Virus record (IMG/VR): IMGVR_UViG_3300025127_000035
Span: 1-59,744 of that record
Source: a virus
Strand: one strand, 5' to 3'
DNA: 59,744 nt
Positions 23,906-31,119 of this stretch are shown one piece after another (within the stretch, counting starts at the first letter, position 1; each line of letters opens with the position of its first letter). The translations under genes and the position numbers were made by a program. The notes beneath the pieces are model-generated. The model had not been told where the DNA came from and ran no database searches. It was given only the letters and a program-made list of their open reading frames with translations.

Positions 23906-24937
23906 ATGTCTTCAATGTTAGAGCAAGCAATTGTGGATGCCGCAGCCCTTCGCGAAGCAGCCCTTAAAAACGCAGAACAATCAGTTATTGAGAAGTATGC
24001 ACCAGAAATTAAAGCAGCAGTTAATTCGCTGTTAGAGAACGATAACGTAATAACGGAACAAGAAATGGGCATGGAAGCAGCCCCTGCATCCGCTATTGAA
24101 GCACCATTTGCAGTTGCTGATCAATCACCCGGACAAGAAGTTGAAATGGGAATTGAGTTTACTTTTGATGCAAAAGACTTCCTTGATCTTGGGGATCTAA
24201 AACAACAAGCAGCCCAAGAAGAAGACCAACAAGCCGTTGAGGCCGATCAGGAAACAACAGAAGATGTTATGGCTGATTTGGGTCTCGATGATGCTGCCGA
24301 AGAAGAACCAACAGAAGATGATGACACTGCTGCAATTCAAGAGATACTAGATATGTTGTCTGAAGATGCAGACGAACAGGTCTTAGAAGAAGAGTTGGTT
24401 GTTGATATGGGTCATGTAAAAGATGGAACTTTCCAAACAAACGCTGGCCGTTTAAAATATGAAGAAGAAATGGAATTGGCCAAGACTGAATCAACTAAAT
24501 ACAAAGAAGAAAACGAAGCTCTTGAAAAGAAAATAGAAGATATGAAAGAATCTATTGAATCTTACAAGACAAAAAATAAAGAATTATACTCTGCTGTAAA
24601 GCAGTTAAATAATAAGTTAGAAGAGTCAATGTTATCAAACGCAAAATTGATTTATTCTAACAGAATATTAGGCGATGCCTCCTTGAATGAGCGACAAAAA
24701 GATAAAATTGTTGAAGCCATCGCTAACGCAAAAACCAAAGATGAAGCAAAGGCACTTTGTGAAACTCTTAAAGCTACAGTGGGAACCACTAAAAATGATG
24801 GTCCAAAATCACTTAGCGAGTCTGTTAACAGAAAGTCTAATTTATCTAATATTTTGCAAAGATCAAAAAGAAATATCAACGAGACACAAGAACATTCCTT
24901 CTCTGAAAGAATGAGAAAACTCGCTGGTCTTTCTTAG
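23906..24937 (+). CDS. 22: Prohead core scaffold gp22
   Basis: 343 aa against 269 in T4. Acidic and helical: an N-terminal helix (AALREAALKNAEQSVIEKY), a long Glu/Asp/Gln-rich low-complexity middle (about 60-165), and a strong coiled coil (about 180-260). It ends in FSERMRKLAGLS, as I recall for marine gp22. Many (L/I)-X-E sites are available for gp21, which degrades the core. It lies immediately before gp23, as in T4. Composition and place make the call secure, though sequence identity to T4 is slight. Confidence 0.88.
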   Translation: MSSMLEQAIVDAAALREAALKNAEQSVIEKYAPEIKAAVNSLLENDNVITEQEMGMEAAPASAIEAPFAVADQSPGQEVEMGIEFTFDAKDFLDLGDLKQQAAQEEDQQAVEADQETTEDVMADLGLDDAAEEEPTEDDDTAAIQEILDMLSEDADEQVLEEELVVDMGHVKDGTFQTNAGRLKYEEEMELAKTESTKYKEENEALEKKIEDMKESIESYKTKNKELYSAVKQLNNKLEESMLSNAKLIYSNRILGDASLNERQKDKIVEAIANAKTKDEAKALCETLKATVGTTKNDGPKSLSESVNRKSNLSNILQRSKRNINETQEHSFSERMRKLAGLS

Positions 24938-24958
24938 ACATTATAAGGAGGTTATAAA

Positions 24959-26848
24959 ATGTCTATTCTAGAAACACTTACAGAAGGCATTGTAAACCGT
25001 GATATGGCCAAAGAAGGGGAAGCTCTTCTTAACAAGTGGTCACAAACAGGTTTACTTGAAGGTCTTCAAACTGAAAGAGATAAGCACTCAATGGCTCGTC
25101 TCTTAGAAAACCAAGCAAAAGAACTTCTTCGTGAAAGTTCTACAATGGGTGCTGGCGATGTTCAAGGTTTCGCTGCTGTTGCATTCCCAATCGTTCGTCG
25201 TGTATTCGCTGGACTTATTGCTAACGACCTTGTTAGCGTTCAACCAATGAGTTTGCCATCTGGCCTCATTTTCTTCCTTGATTTCGTTCACTCGCCAAAT
25301 GCTGGTGGCGGAAACGGTGTATTCCCTCGTATGGGTAATGCATCTGATAAATCAATCTATGGTACAAACCAAGTTGGCTCCGAAGTCATTAATGGTGTTG
25401 ACCTTATCGATGCTGCTACCAAAGGCGGCTTTGGTGGTCCACTTCGTGATGGTGCTGTCGGTTATGCGTATGGATCTCCAAGCGGATCTAACGTTGATAC
25501 TGTTGCCAACGACACCAGTAATGCTGTTTTGAGAACATTCATGCTCAATGGTGCTGTTGCAGAGTCCGACAAGAAGCTTATTCAGTATGATCCTGATTTG
25601 CTTTCACAGACAGATGGGACTCGCGGTGTTCTTGCATTGGACGTAGCAAAAGCAGACTTGGAATCTATTTCTGGTGCTGCTGATGCTGATTTTAACAATG
25701 TCACACCATTTCAGATCGATCCTCTTACTGTTGATGCTAGTACATCAGCCCCAGCAAAGGCTTTTGTTGATGCACTTGTTAATCATAGCGGTATCACCAG
25801 TGGTACTTTAGCAGCCGCAGATTTGACACAAATTCGTCGTCTTACAAAGGCTCTTAAAAACGCAGACAGCCAATTGGCTAATGATGGTGGCGATGCTGTA
25901 CGCTTTATTATATCTGGTCCATCTGCTATCGTTGGAGCTTCTGCTGCCACTGCCGTTGGTACAACTCTTCCAATCGGATCTTTCAGCTTCCCAATTATTG
26001 ACAAGTTGAATGCTGGCTCTACTCTCGGTTCTATCGGATCCGCTAGTGACAACTATTCACTTGAAGGAAACCCTGATATCCCTGAGATCGACATCAAGGT
26101 TGACAGTACAGCTATTACAGCACAAACCAAGAAGTTGAAGGCCAAGTGGTCACCAGAATTGGGTCAAGACTTGAATGCATACCATAACTTGGATGCTGAA
26201 GTTGAATTGACTTCTATTCTTTCAGAGCAAGTTGCTTTGGAAATTGATCGCGAAATCCTTGCTGACCTTGTTAATGGCGCAACCGCTGCCACTTATTACT
26301 GGTCACGCTCACCGGGCCTCTTCGTTAATCGTGAGACCGGTGCTGAATTGGGTGCAACTTCTGCTGCTCCTGACTTCACAGGTACTGTTAGCGAATGGTA
26401 CGAGACTTTGATTGAAACCATCAATGATGTTTCTGCTCAAATTCATCGTAAGACACTTCGTGGCGGAGCTAACTATGTTGTTTGCTCACCAGAAGTTGCT
26501 AACATTCTTGAGTTCACCTCTGGCTTCCGTGCCAACGTCACTGCTGATGCAGACAAAGGCGTTATCGGTGCTCAAAACGTTGGTTCATTGAGCCGCAAGT
26601 TTGACGTTATCGTTGATCCTTATTTCCCACGTCAAGTCATTCTTGTTGGACGTAAGGGTAACTCATTCCTCGAAAGTGGATATGTGTATGCTCCTTATGT
26701 ACCACTCCAAGTAACACCTACTATCTTCGGTGTCGAGGACTTCGTTCCTCGTAAGGGGGTCATGACCCGCTACGCCAAGAAGATGGTCCGTCCAGATATG
26801 TATGGATTGGTTATTTGTCGTGGCTTGCTTGGCGAGTCCGGTTCCTAG
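24959..26848 (+). CDS. 23: Major capsid protein gp23
   Basis: 629 aa (T4 gp23 is 521). HK97-fold MCP of the T4 type: VRRVFAGLIANDLVSVQPMSLPSGLIFF matches T4 gp23 around VRRAIPNLIAFDICGVQPMNSPTG (shown by fragments VRRVF and VQPMSLPSG). The N-terminal about 59 residues form a delta region with several (L/I)-X-E sites. L57-R58-E59 before SSTMGAG is the best candidate for gp21 cleavage. The C-terminal part includes KLKAKWSPELGQDL and DMYGLVICRGLLG. The extra length sits mainly between about 150 and 380. RBS AAGGAGG. Strong codon bias fits the most abundant virion protein. Confidence 0.96.
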   Translation: MSILETLTEGIVNRDMAKEGEALLNKWSQTGLLEGLQTERDKHSMARLLENQAKELLRESSTMGAGDVQGFAAVAFPIVRRVFAGLIANDLVSVQPMSLPSGLIFFLDFVHSPNAGGGNGVFPRMGNASDKSIYGTNQVGSEVINGVDLIDAATKGGFGGPLRDGAVGYAYGSPSGSNVDTVANDTSNAVLRTFMLNGAVAESDKKLIQYDPDLLSQTDGTRGVLALDVAKADLESISGAADADFNNVTPFQIDPLTVDASTSAPAKAFVDALVNHSGITSGTLAAADLTQIRRLTKALKNADSQLANDGGDAVRFIISGPSAIVGASAATAVGTTLPIGSFSFPIIDKLNAGSTLGSIGSASDNYSLEGNPDIPEIDIKVDSTAITAQTKKLKAKWSPELGQDLNAYHNLDAEVELTSILSEQVALEIDREILADLVNGATAATYYWSRSPGLFVNRETGAELGATSAAPDFTGTVSEWYETLIETINDVSAQIHRKTLRGGANYVVCSPEVANILEFTSGFRANVTADADKGVIGAQNVGSLSRKFDVIVDPYFPRQVILVGRKGNSFLESGYVYAPYVPLQVTPTIFGVEDFVPRKGVMTRYAKKMVRPDMYGLVICRGLLGESGS

Positions 26849-26872
26849 AAATTAATTTAGGAATTATAAGAG

Positions 26873-26906
26873 CCCTCGATGATTTATTCATCGGGGGTTT
26901 TCTTTT
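26873..26906 (+). terminator. Rho-independent terminator after gp23
   Basis: Ten-pair stem CCCTCGATGA / TCATCGGGGG around TTTAT, then TTTTCTTTTTT. Confidence 0.93.
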
Positions 26907-26913
26907 TTAAACT

Positions 26914-26927
26914 ACTATTTATTATTG
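26914..26927 (+). promoter_or_regulatory. Candidate late promoter (ACTATTTA motif)
   Basis: ACTATTTATTATTG, a few bases after the gp23 terminator and 53 nt before ATG 26967. Confidence 0.5.
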
Positions 26928-26966
26928 ATTGTGAACACCACAAATACATTTTAGGAGATATAAGAT

Positions 26967-27452
26967 ATGTCAAGAGTTGCAAGAAGTGCAAGAGTCGCAA
27001 GCCGCCAACGGCCAGAGATCATCACAACGGATAAAACTATTCAAGCCGCAGAAACTGGTGAACTTTACCTCATTAATCACAATGCTGGATCGACAATCAC
27101 TCTTACGTTGCCACCTGTTCAAGACGGAGCTTACTTTAGATTTCAATTTATGACTGCAATGAATGCGGTTGATGCTAAGGTTAATATTGTAACAGCAAAT
27201 GGTGCTGGAACTATAAAAGGTACAGTATTAAATTTCATATATCAAGCCTCTAGCGTAGATGCTGATGTCGCCACTAATAAAGACAATACCTCTTTGCTTC
27301 TTTGTTATAGTGGAAGTCTTACTGGACAGCCAGCCAATACAATTCATGTTGGAACATATTTAGACCTTCATTGCGATGGCACAAACTGGCAAGCTTCTGG
27401 GAAAACTATTGCTTCACATCTTTCTGCTTCCGTATTCCACATTGGTGCGTAA
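26967..27452 (+). CDS. Capsid-adjacent beta protein, duplicate 1 (possible decoration protein)
   Basis: 161 aa. The N-terminus, SRVARSARVASRQRPEI, is basic, then a beta-rich domain: ETGELYLINHNAGSTITLTLPPVQDGAYFRFQF ... ending DLHCDGTNWQASGKTI (two fragments). The domain is related to the module in the fibre proteins (TLTLP, DGTNW). It is encoded alone between a promoter word and a T-rich gap, right after gp23. A head-decoration or head-fibre protein is plausible. It is a close duplicate of the 27569 gene. Confidence 0.65.
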   Translation: MSRVARSARVASRQRPEIITTDKTIQAAETGELYLINHNAGSTITLTLPPVQDGAYFRFQFMTAMNAVDAKVNIVTANGAGTIKGTVLNFIYQASSVDADVATNKDNTSLLLCYSGSLTGQPANTIHVGTYLDLHCDGTNWQASGKTIASHLSASVFHIGA

Positions 27453-27499
27453 TGCAGATAATAAAAAGCCCTAGTTTTTTTCTTTTTTCATTCGAAAAC

Positions 27500-27509
27500 A
27501 CTACTTACA
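27500..27509 (+). promoter_or_regulatory. Weak variant of the late-promoter word
   Basis: ACTACTTACA, one mismatch from ACTATTTACA, 69 nt before ATG 27569. It occupies the same relative place as the exact copies. Low confidence. Confidence 0.25.
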
Positions 27510-27568
27510 AAGGACAAGGCAGAACAAGCCCACACACATTTTATTGATATTTTTAAGGAGAACACATT

Positions 27569-28021
27569 ATGTCAAGAGTTGCAAGAAGCGCAAGAGTCGC
27601 AAGCCGACAAAGAGCAGAAATTATTACAGGTGCTAAAACTATTCAAGCCGCAGAAACTGGTGAACTTTTCTTTTTTAATTATAATGCCGGTGCCGCAATT
27701 GAAGTAACTCTTCCTCCTGTTCAAGAGGGAGCATATTTTAGGTTTCAATTCATGGCTCAAATGAGCGACAACGACGCACAGATTGATATTGTAGCCTCTG
27801 GAAGTGATACAATTAAAGGCACTCTTGTGAATCTTATTTACGCTGGTTCTTCAGTTAATACCTCAATTGGAACCAATAAAGACGATGGAACTGATACAAA
27901 GGTTAGACTTACTGACGATATCCATGTGGGATCATATGTTGAACTTTATTGCGATGGTACAAACTGGCAAGCTACTGGTGTCATTATCGGCAGTGGTCGT
28001 GATGTTGGTGTCTTCGCCTAA
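27569..28021 (+). CDS. Capsid-adjacent beta protein, duplicate 2
   Basis: 150 aa. The first 60 or so bases are almost the same as in the 26967 gene, giving SRVARSARVASRQRAEI, and the domain aligns throughout (ETGELFFFNYNAGAAIEVTLPPVQEGAYFRFQF in two fragments; ELYCDGTNWQATGVII). Differences are a shorter loop near residue 115 and a new end (GRDVGVFA). AAGGAG upstream. It has a terminator of its own at 28050, and each copy therefore forms a single-gene unit. Confidence 0.65.
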   Translation: MSRVARSARVASRQRAEIITGAKTIQAAETGELFFFNYNAGAAIEVTLPPVQEGAYFRFQFMAQMSDNDAQIDIVASGSDTIKGTLVNLIYAGSSVNTSIGTNKDDGTDTKVRLTDDIHVGSYVELYCDGTNWQATGVIIGSGRDVGVFA

Positions 28022-28049
28022 TAGGAACTATTTTCACTTATTAAGACTA

Positions 28050-28074
28050 AGCTCACTTCGGTGGGCTTTTTCTA
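28050..28074 (+). terminator. Rho-independent terminator with TTCG tetraloop
   Basis: AGCTCAC / GTGGGCT stem (28050-28067, with one G-T pair) closed by TTCG, then TTTTTC. Confidence 0.93.
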
Positions 28075-28080
28075 TTTGAG

Positions 28081-28094
28081 ACTAATTATTTTAT
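28081..28094 (+). promoter_or_regulatory. Variant of the late-promoter word
   Basis: ACTAATTATTTTAT, one mismatch in the octamer, 30 nt before ATG 28111 and directly after a terminator, matching the spacing of exact copies at 21784 and 28454. Confidence 0.35.
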
Positions 28095-28110
28095 ATTTAA
28101 GGAGAATATT

Positions 28111-28434
28111 ATGGGTAGAAGATCCAAAAGAAAAAAGTTAATTCTTAGAAAATTAAATGCTGGACAAGAAGTCCCAGATCAAGAGCTTATTAGAAACGGC
28201 CTTGGTAGAATCGTAGAAGAAAACTCCATAAGAATTCAAAAATTAAAAGAAGCACAAGAAGCAGAAGAAAGAGCAGCTAAACTTAAAGCTGAAGCAGAAG
28301 CTGCTGAACTCAGAGCAAAAGAAGAAGCTGAACTAAAAGCAAAGAAAGAAGCCGAAGCAAAAGCAAAAAAAGAAACCCCAGCTAAAAAAACTCCCCGTAA
28401 AAGAGCACCAAAGAGAACTACAAAGAAGAGTTAG
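28111..28434 (+). CDS. Lys/Ala/Glu-rich protein with histone-H1-like tail
   Basis: 107 aa. Basic start GRRSKRKKLILRKLNAGQ, a long single helix of Glu/Ala/Lys (about 45-85) and a C-terminal tail of Lys/Pro/Ala/Thr (TPAKKTPRKRAPKRTTKKS) like the C-terminal domain of histone H1 or bacterial AlgP/Hc1-type proteins. Such tails bind DNA without sequence preference. Being in the head cluster with its own promoter-terminator frame suggests a packaged DNA-condensing or neck-bridging role. That is inference. Low complexity makes homology searches unreliable. Confidence 0.7.
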   Translation: MGRRSKRKKLILRKLNAGQEVPDQELIRNGLGRIVEENSIRIQKLKEAQEAEERAAKLKAEAEAAELRAKEEAELKAKKEAEAKAKKETPAKKTPRKRAPKRTTKKS

Positions 28435-28453
28435 AAGCTTTCCCATTCTGGAA

Positions 28454-28467
28454 ACTATTTAATCTTG
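28454..28467 (+). promoter_or_regulatory. Candidate late promoter (ACTATTTA motif)
   Basis: ACTATTTAATCTTG, 30 nt before ATG 28484, at the head of the neck-gene unit. Confidence 0.5.
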
Positions 28468-28483
28468 ATTGGGGGATTTATGT

Positions 28484-29737
28484 ATGTCAATACCAACTTT
28501 AACACCGGCTTCAACTAAGAGCGCAATTGTATTACCAGAAACAGGCAGTACATCAAATGTTGTTGCTGGGCTTCCACTTGGGGTTTATTCTGGATCAGTT
28601 CAATTTATAACTGGCGCAGCCAAACAAGTTAATTTGACTTATAAAAAACTTGGTGGAGATGTCTTAGATATTGAGTTGACAGAGCAGAATGTATATGCAA
28701 ACTATGAAGAAGCCGTATTGGAATATTCTTATCTGGTAAATATACATCAATCTAAAAACACTCTAGGATCAATGCTAGGGGCCCAAACAGCGAGTTTCGA
28801 CCATAAAGGCGAGGCTACTAGTGGCCCGGAAGATATAGCACTTAAATACCCAAGATTCTCCTTTGAAGCGGCATTTCGTATCGCAGAGGCTTACTCTACG
28901 GAAGCAGTGGTTGGCGGAAGACAAACAATATACTCAGGTTCCATAACAACTGTATCTGATAAGCAAGATTATGACTTACAAAACATTGTATCTTCATCAG
29001 CAGCCACAGACACCAATGTACCATATTATGGAAAAGTTGGTAATAAGAGAATAAAAATTCATCAAGTATATTATGTAACACCTCGACAAATGTGGAGATT
29101 TTATGGCTATTATGGTGGATTAAATGTTGTCGGTGATTTTCACAATTATGGACAATATGCCGATGATTCAAACTTTCAAGTGATTCCCGTCTGGCAGAAT
29201 AAAATACAAGCCATACAATATGAGGATCATCTTTATACAAGAACATCCCACTATTCTTATGAAATCATTAATAATCAGCTAAGACTGTATCCAACACCAG
29301 ATGATGTTTCACCGGAGAAGTTTTGGTTTAGATTTTCTGTTGATGATGGTAATCAACCTTGGGAAGATGATTATGAGTCTGGACAAAACGGAATTAACAA
29401 CATGAACACGCTTCCGTTTGAGAACTTACCTTACGAAAACATTAACTCAATTGGTAAACAATGGATCCGTAGATTTGCTCTTGCTTTATCCAAGGAGACG
29501 TTAGGACAAATTAGAGGAAAATTTGGAGGCTCTATACCAATCCCCGGAGACAACATAAGTTTAAATGCCTCTGACTTGTTGTCTCAAGCCAAAGATGAAC
29601 AAAATGCCTTAAGGGAAGAGCTAAAAACTCAGTTGGATGAAATGACTTATCCAAAACTACTTGCTACTGACTCTGAGATGACGAATAATGCACAGAATGT
29701 TGTTGGGAAGACACCGTTAAAGATTTTTGTAGGGTAA
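28484..29737 (+). CDS. 13: Neck protein gp13-like (head completion)
   Basis: 417 aa from ATG 28484 with GGGGGA upstream; a TTG at 28469 inside the SD region is an unlikely start. Features: VYANYEEAVLEYSYLVN, aromatic-rich YYVTPRQMWRFYGYYGGLN, and a C-terminal NINSIGKQWIRRFALALSKE / LGQIRGKFGGSIPIPGDNISL that I associate with gp13 of marine T4-like phages. Longer than T4 gp13 (309). First of three consecutive connector genes (13-14-15 order as in T4). Confidence 0.65.
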   Translation: MSIPTLTPASTKSAIVLPETGSTSNVVAGLPLGVYSGSVQFITGAAKQVNLTYKKLGGDVLDIELTEQNVYANYEEAVLEYSYLVNIHQSKNTLGSMLGAQTASFDHKGEATSGPEDIALKYPRFSFEAAFRIAEAYSTEAVVGGRQTIYSGSITTVSDKQDYDLQNIVSSSAATDTNVPYYGKVGNKRIKIHQVYYVTPRQMWRFYGYYGGLNVVGDFHNYGQYADDSNFQVIPVWQNKIQAIQYEDHLYTRTSHYSYEIINNQLRLYPTPDDVSPEKFWFRFSVDDGNQPWEDDYESGQNGINNMNTLPFENLPYENINSIGKQWIRRFALALSKETLGQIRGKFGGSIPIPGDNISLNASDLLSQAKDEQNALREELKTQLDEMTYPKLLATDSEMTNNAQNVVGKTPLKIFVG

Positions 29738-29741
29738 TTAA

Positions 29742-30230
29742 ATGTCGGACAAATGGAAAAAATCAGCACAACCGCCTCCTCCAATGTTTTTAGGAGAGAA
29801 AGAAAGAGATCTTGTTAAACAAGTAAACGATGAGATTATTGAAAGAGTTATCGGACAACAGATTCTGTACTTTCCAATTGATATAGATCATACAAACTAT
29901 CATCCACTTTATGGCGAGGCCATAGAAAAAACTTTTTTACCACCTATAAGAGTGTTTGCACTTGTTGAGTATGGTGGAGAGGAAACAAACTTTTTATCAA
30001 ATATCGCAGTCGATACAATGGAAAAGATAACTGTTAAATTTCATAGAAGAAGATTAACAGAGGACCAAGACCTAGAGGTCAGAGTTGGTGATTTTGTTAG
30101 ATATGGCGATATTTACTATGAAATCATGAAAAAATCGGAACCCAAGCATCTTTTTGGACAACCGGAACATGAATTTGAAACAATCGCAGAGTGTATAAGA
30201 GCGAGAGACGGAGTATTCAATGCCAGTTAA
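29742..30230 (+). CDS. Connector protein in the gp14 position
   Basis: 162 aa, 4 nt after the gp13-like gene. VNDEIIERVIGQQILYFPID, DIDHTNYHPLYGEAIEKTF and VRVGDFVRYGDIYYEIMKK resemble the domain of T4 gp14 that holds the neck, but it is shorter than T4 gp14 (256). Assignment rests on order and these short similarities. The last 11 nt overlap the next gene. Confidence 0.55.
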   Translation: MSDKWKKSAQPPPPMFLGEKERDLVKQVNDEIIERVIGQQILYFPIDIDHTNYHPLYGEAIEKTFLPPIRVFALVEYGGEETNFLSNIAVDTMEKITVKFHRRRLTEDQDLEVRVGDFVRYGDIYYEIMKKSEPKHLFGQPEHEFETIAECIRARDGVFNAS

Positions 30231-31059
30231 AGAGATAGTTTTTGAGCCCTCTACAATAGAGACAATAGACACTGGATTGTATGATTGGGTTGATAATACG
30301 CTTGCTCTTCACACCACAACAAACAGTGGATGGAAGAAAGTTCCAGTTATTTGGCTTGGCGCAGAGAGATCGTTTCAAGTTAAAAAAGACCAACTTTTAA
30401 GAGACGATGACGACAGATTAAAACTCCCCATAATTTCGGTGACTAGAGAATCTATCTCAAAAGACCCAACTTTTAAGGGAAGATTTCAAGCTCATTATGA
30501 TCAAAAGAGTGACTATAAAGGCGGTGCAGTTACAATAACACGCAGAATACAACAAGATAAAACCAGAAATTTTACAAATGCAGATTTGGCGAGATTATTA
30601 AAAGATAGTAGAGAAACTGGGCCACAATTAAACAATAAAGGTAAAATTGTTTATCAAGAAATAACAATCCCAGTGCCCTCATATGTCACTGTTATGTACA
30701 ATATCATCCTTAGAACAGAGTATCAGCAGCAAATGAACGACCTAGTTGCCCCTTTTATCGCTAAAACGGGAAATATAAATGGCTTTTTCTTTGAACAAGA
30801 GGGGTATAAATATGAAGGGTTCATTCAGCCAGATTTTACTGAAGTTAAAAATGTTAAGGATTTGGGCGACGACGAGCGAATGTTTGAAACAATTGTGTCC
30901 ATAAAAGTGCTTGGATATTTAATTGGAGAAGGCAAAAATCAAGAGCGTCCTAAAGTGACTATCAGAGAGAACTATGTTAAAATTCGGGTATCTAGAGAGC
31001 GCGTCATTGCTGGAGACAAGGTTCCATGGAAAGAAAAAGACAACGATTACAGAGAATAG
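30220..31059 (+). CDS. 15: Tail terminator / sheath stabiliser gp15
   Basis: 279 aa (T4 gp15 is 272). The pattern VPVIWLGAERSF, LPIISVTRESIS, VPSYVTVMYNIILRTEYQQQMNDLV, and ETIVSIKVLGYLIGEG follows T4 gp15 closely in order and spacing. It caps the tube and sheath and binds the neck. Overlaps the previous gene by 11 nt and ends with a basic, charged tail. Sheath gene follows after a promoter word. Confidence 0.75.
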   Translation: MPVKEIVFEPSTIETIDTGLYDWVDNTLALHTTTNSGWKKVPVIWLGAERSFQVKKDQLLRDDDDRLKLPIISVTRESISKDPTFKGRFQAHYDQKSDYKGGAVTITRRIQQDKTRNFTNADLARLLKDSRETGPQLNNKGKIVYQEITIPVPSYVTVMYNIILRTEYQQQMNDLVAPFIAKTGNINGFFFEQEGYKYEGFIQPDFTEVKNVKDLGDDERMFETIVSIKVLGYLIGEGKNQERPKVTIRENYVKIRVSRERVIAGDKVPWKEKDNDYRE

Positions 31060-31078
31060 GTTTTTAGATTAAAACAAT

Positions 31079-31092
31079 ACTATTTACTGTCA
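31079..31092 (+). promoter_or_regulatory. Candidate late promoter (ACTATTTA motif)
   Basis: ACTATTTACTGTCA, 41 nt before the sheath ATG at 31120. Confidence 0.5.
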
Positions 31093-31119
31093 GTTAATTA
31101 TTAAAAGGAGAGTATTTTA

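Noticed and set aside
27453-27568. Possible terminator after the 26967 gene (AGCCCTAG then a long T-run)
   Set aside because: T-run is present but I find no matching stem before it.
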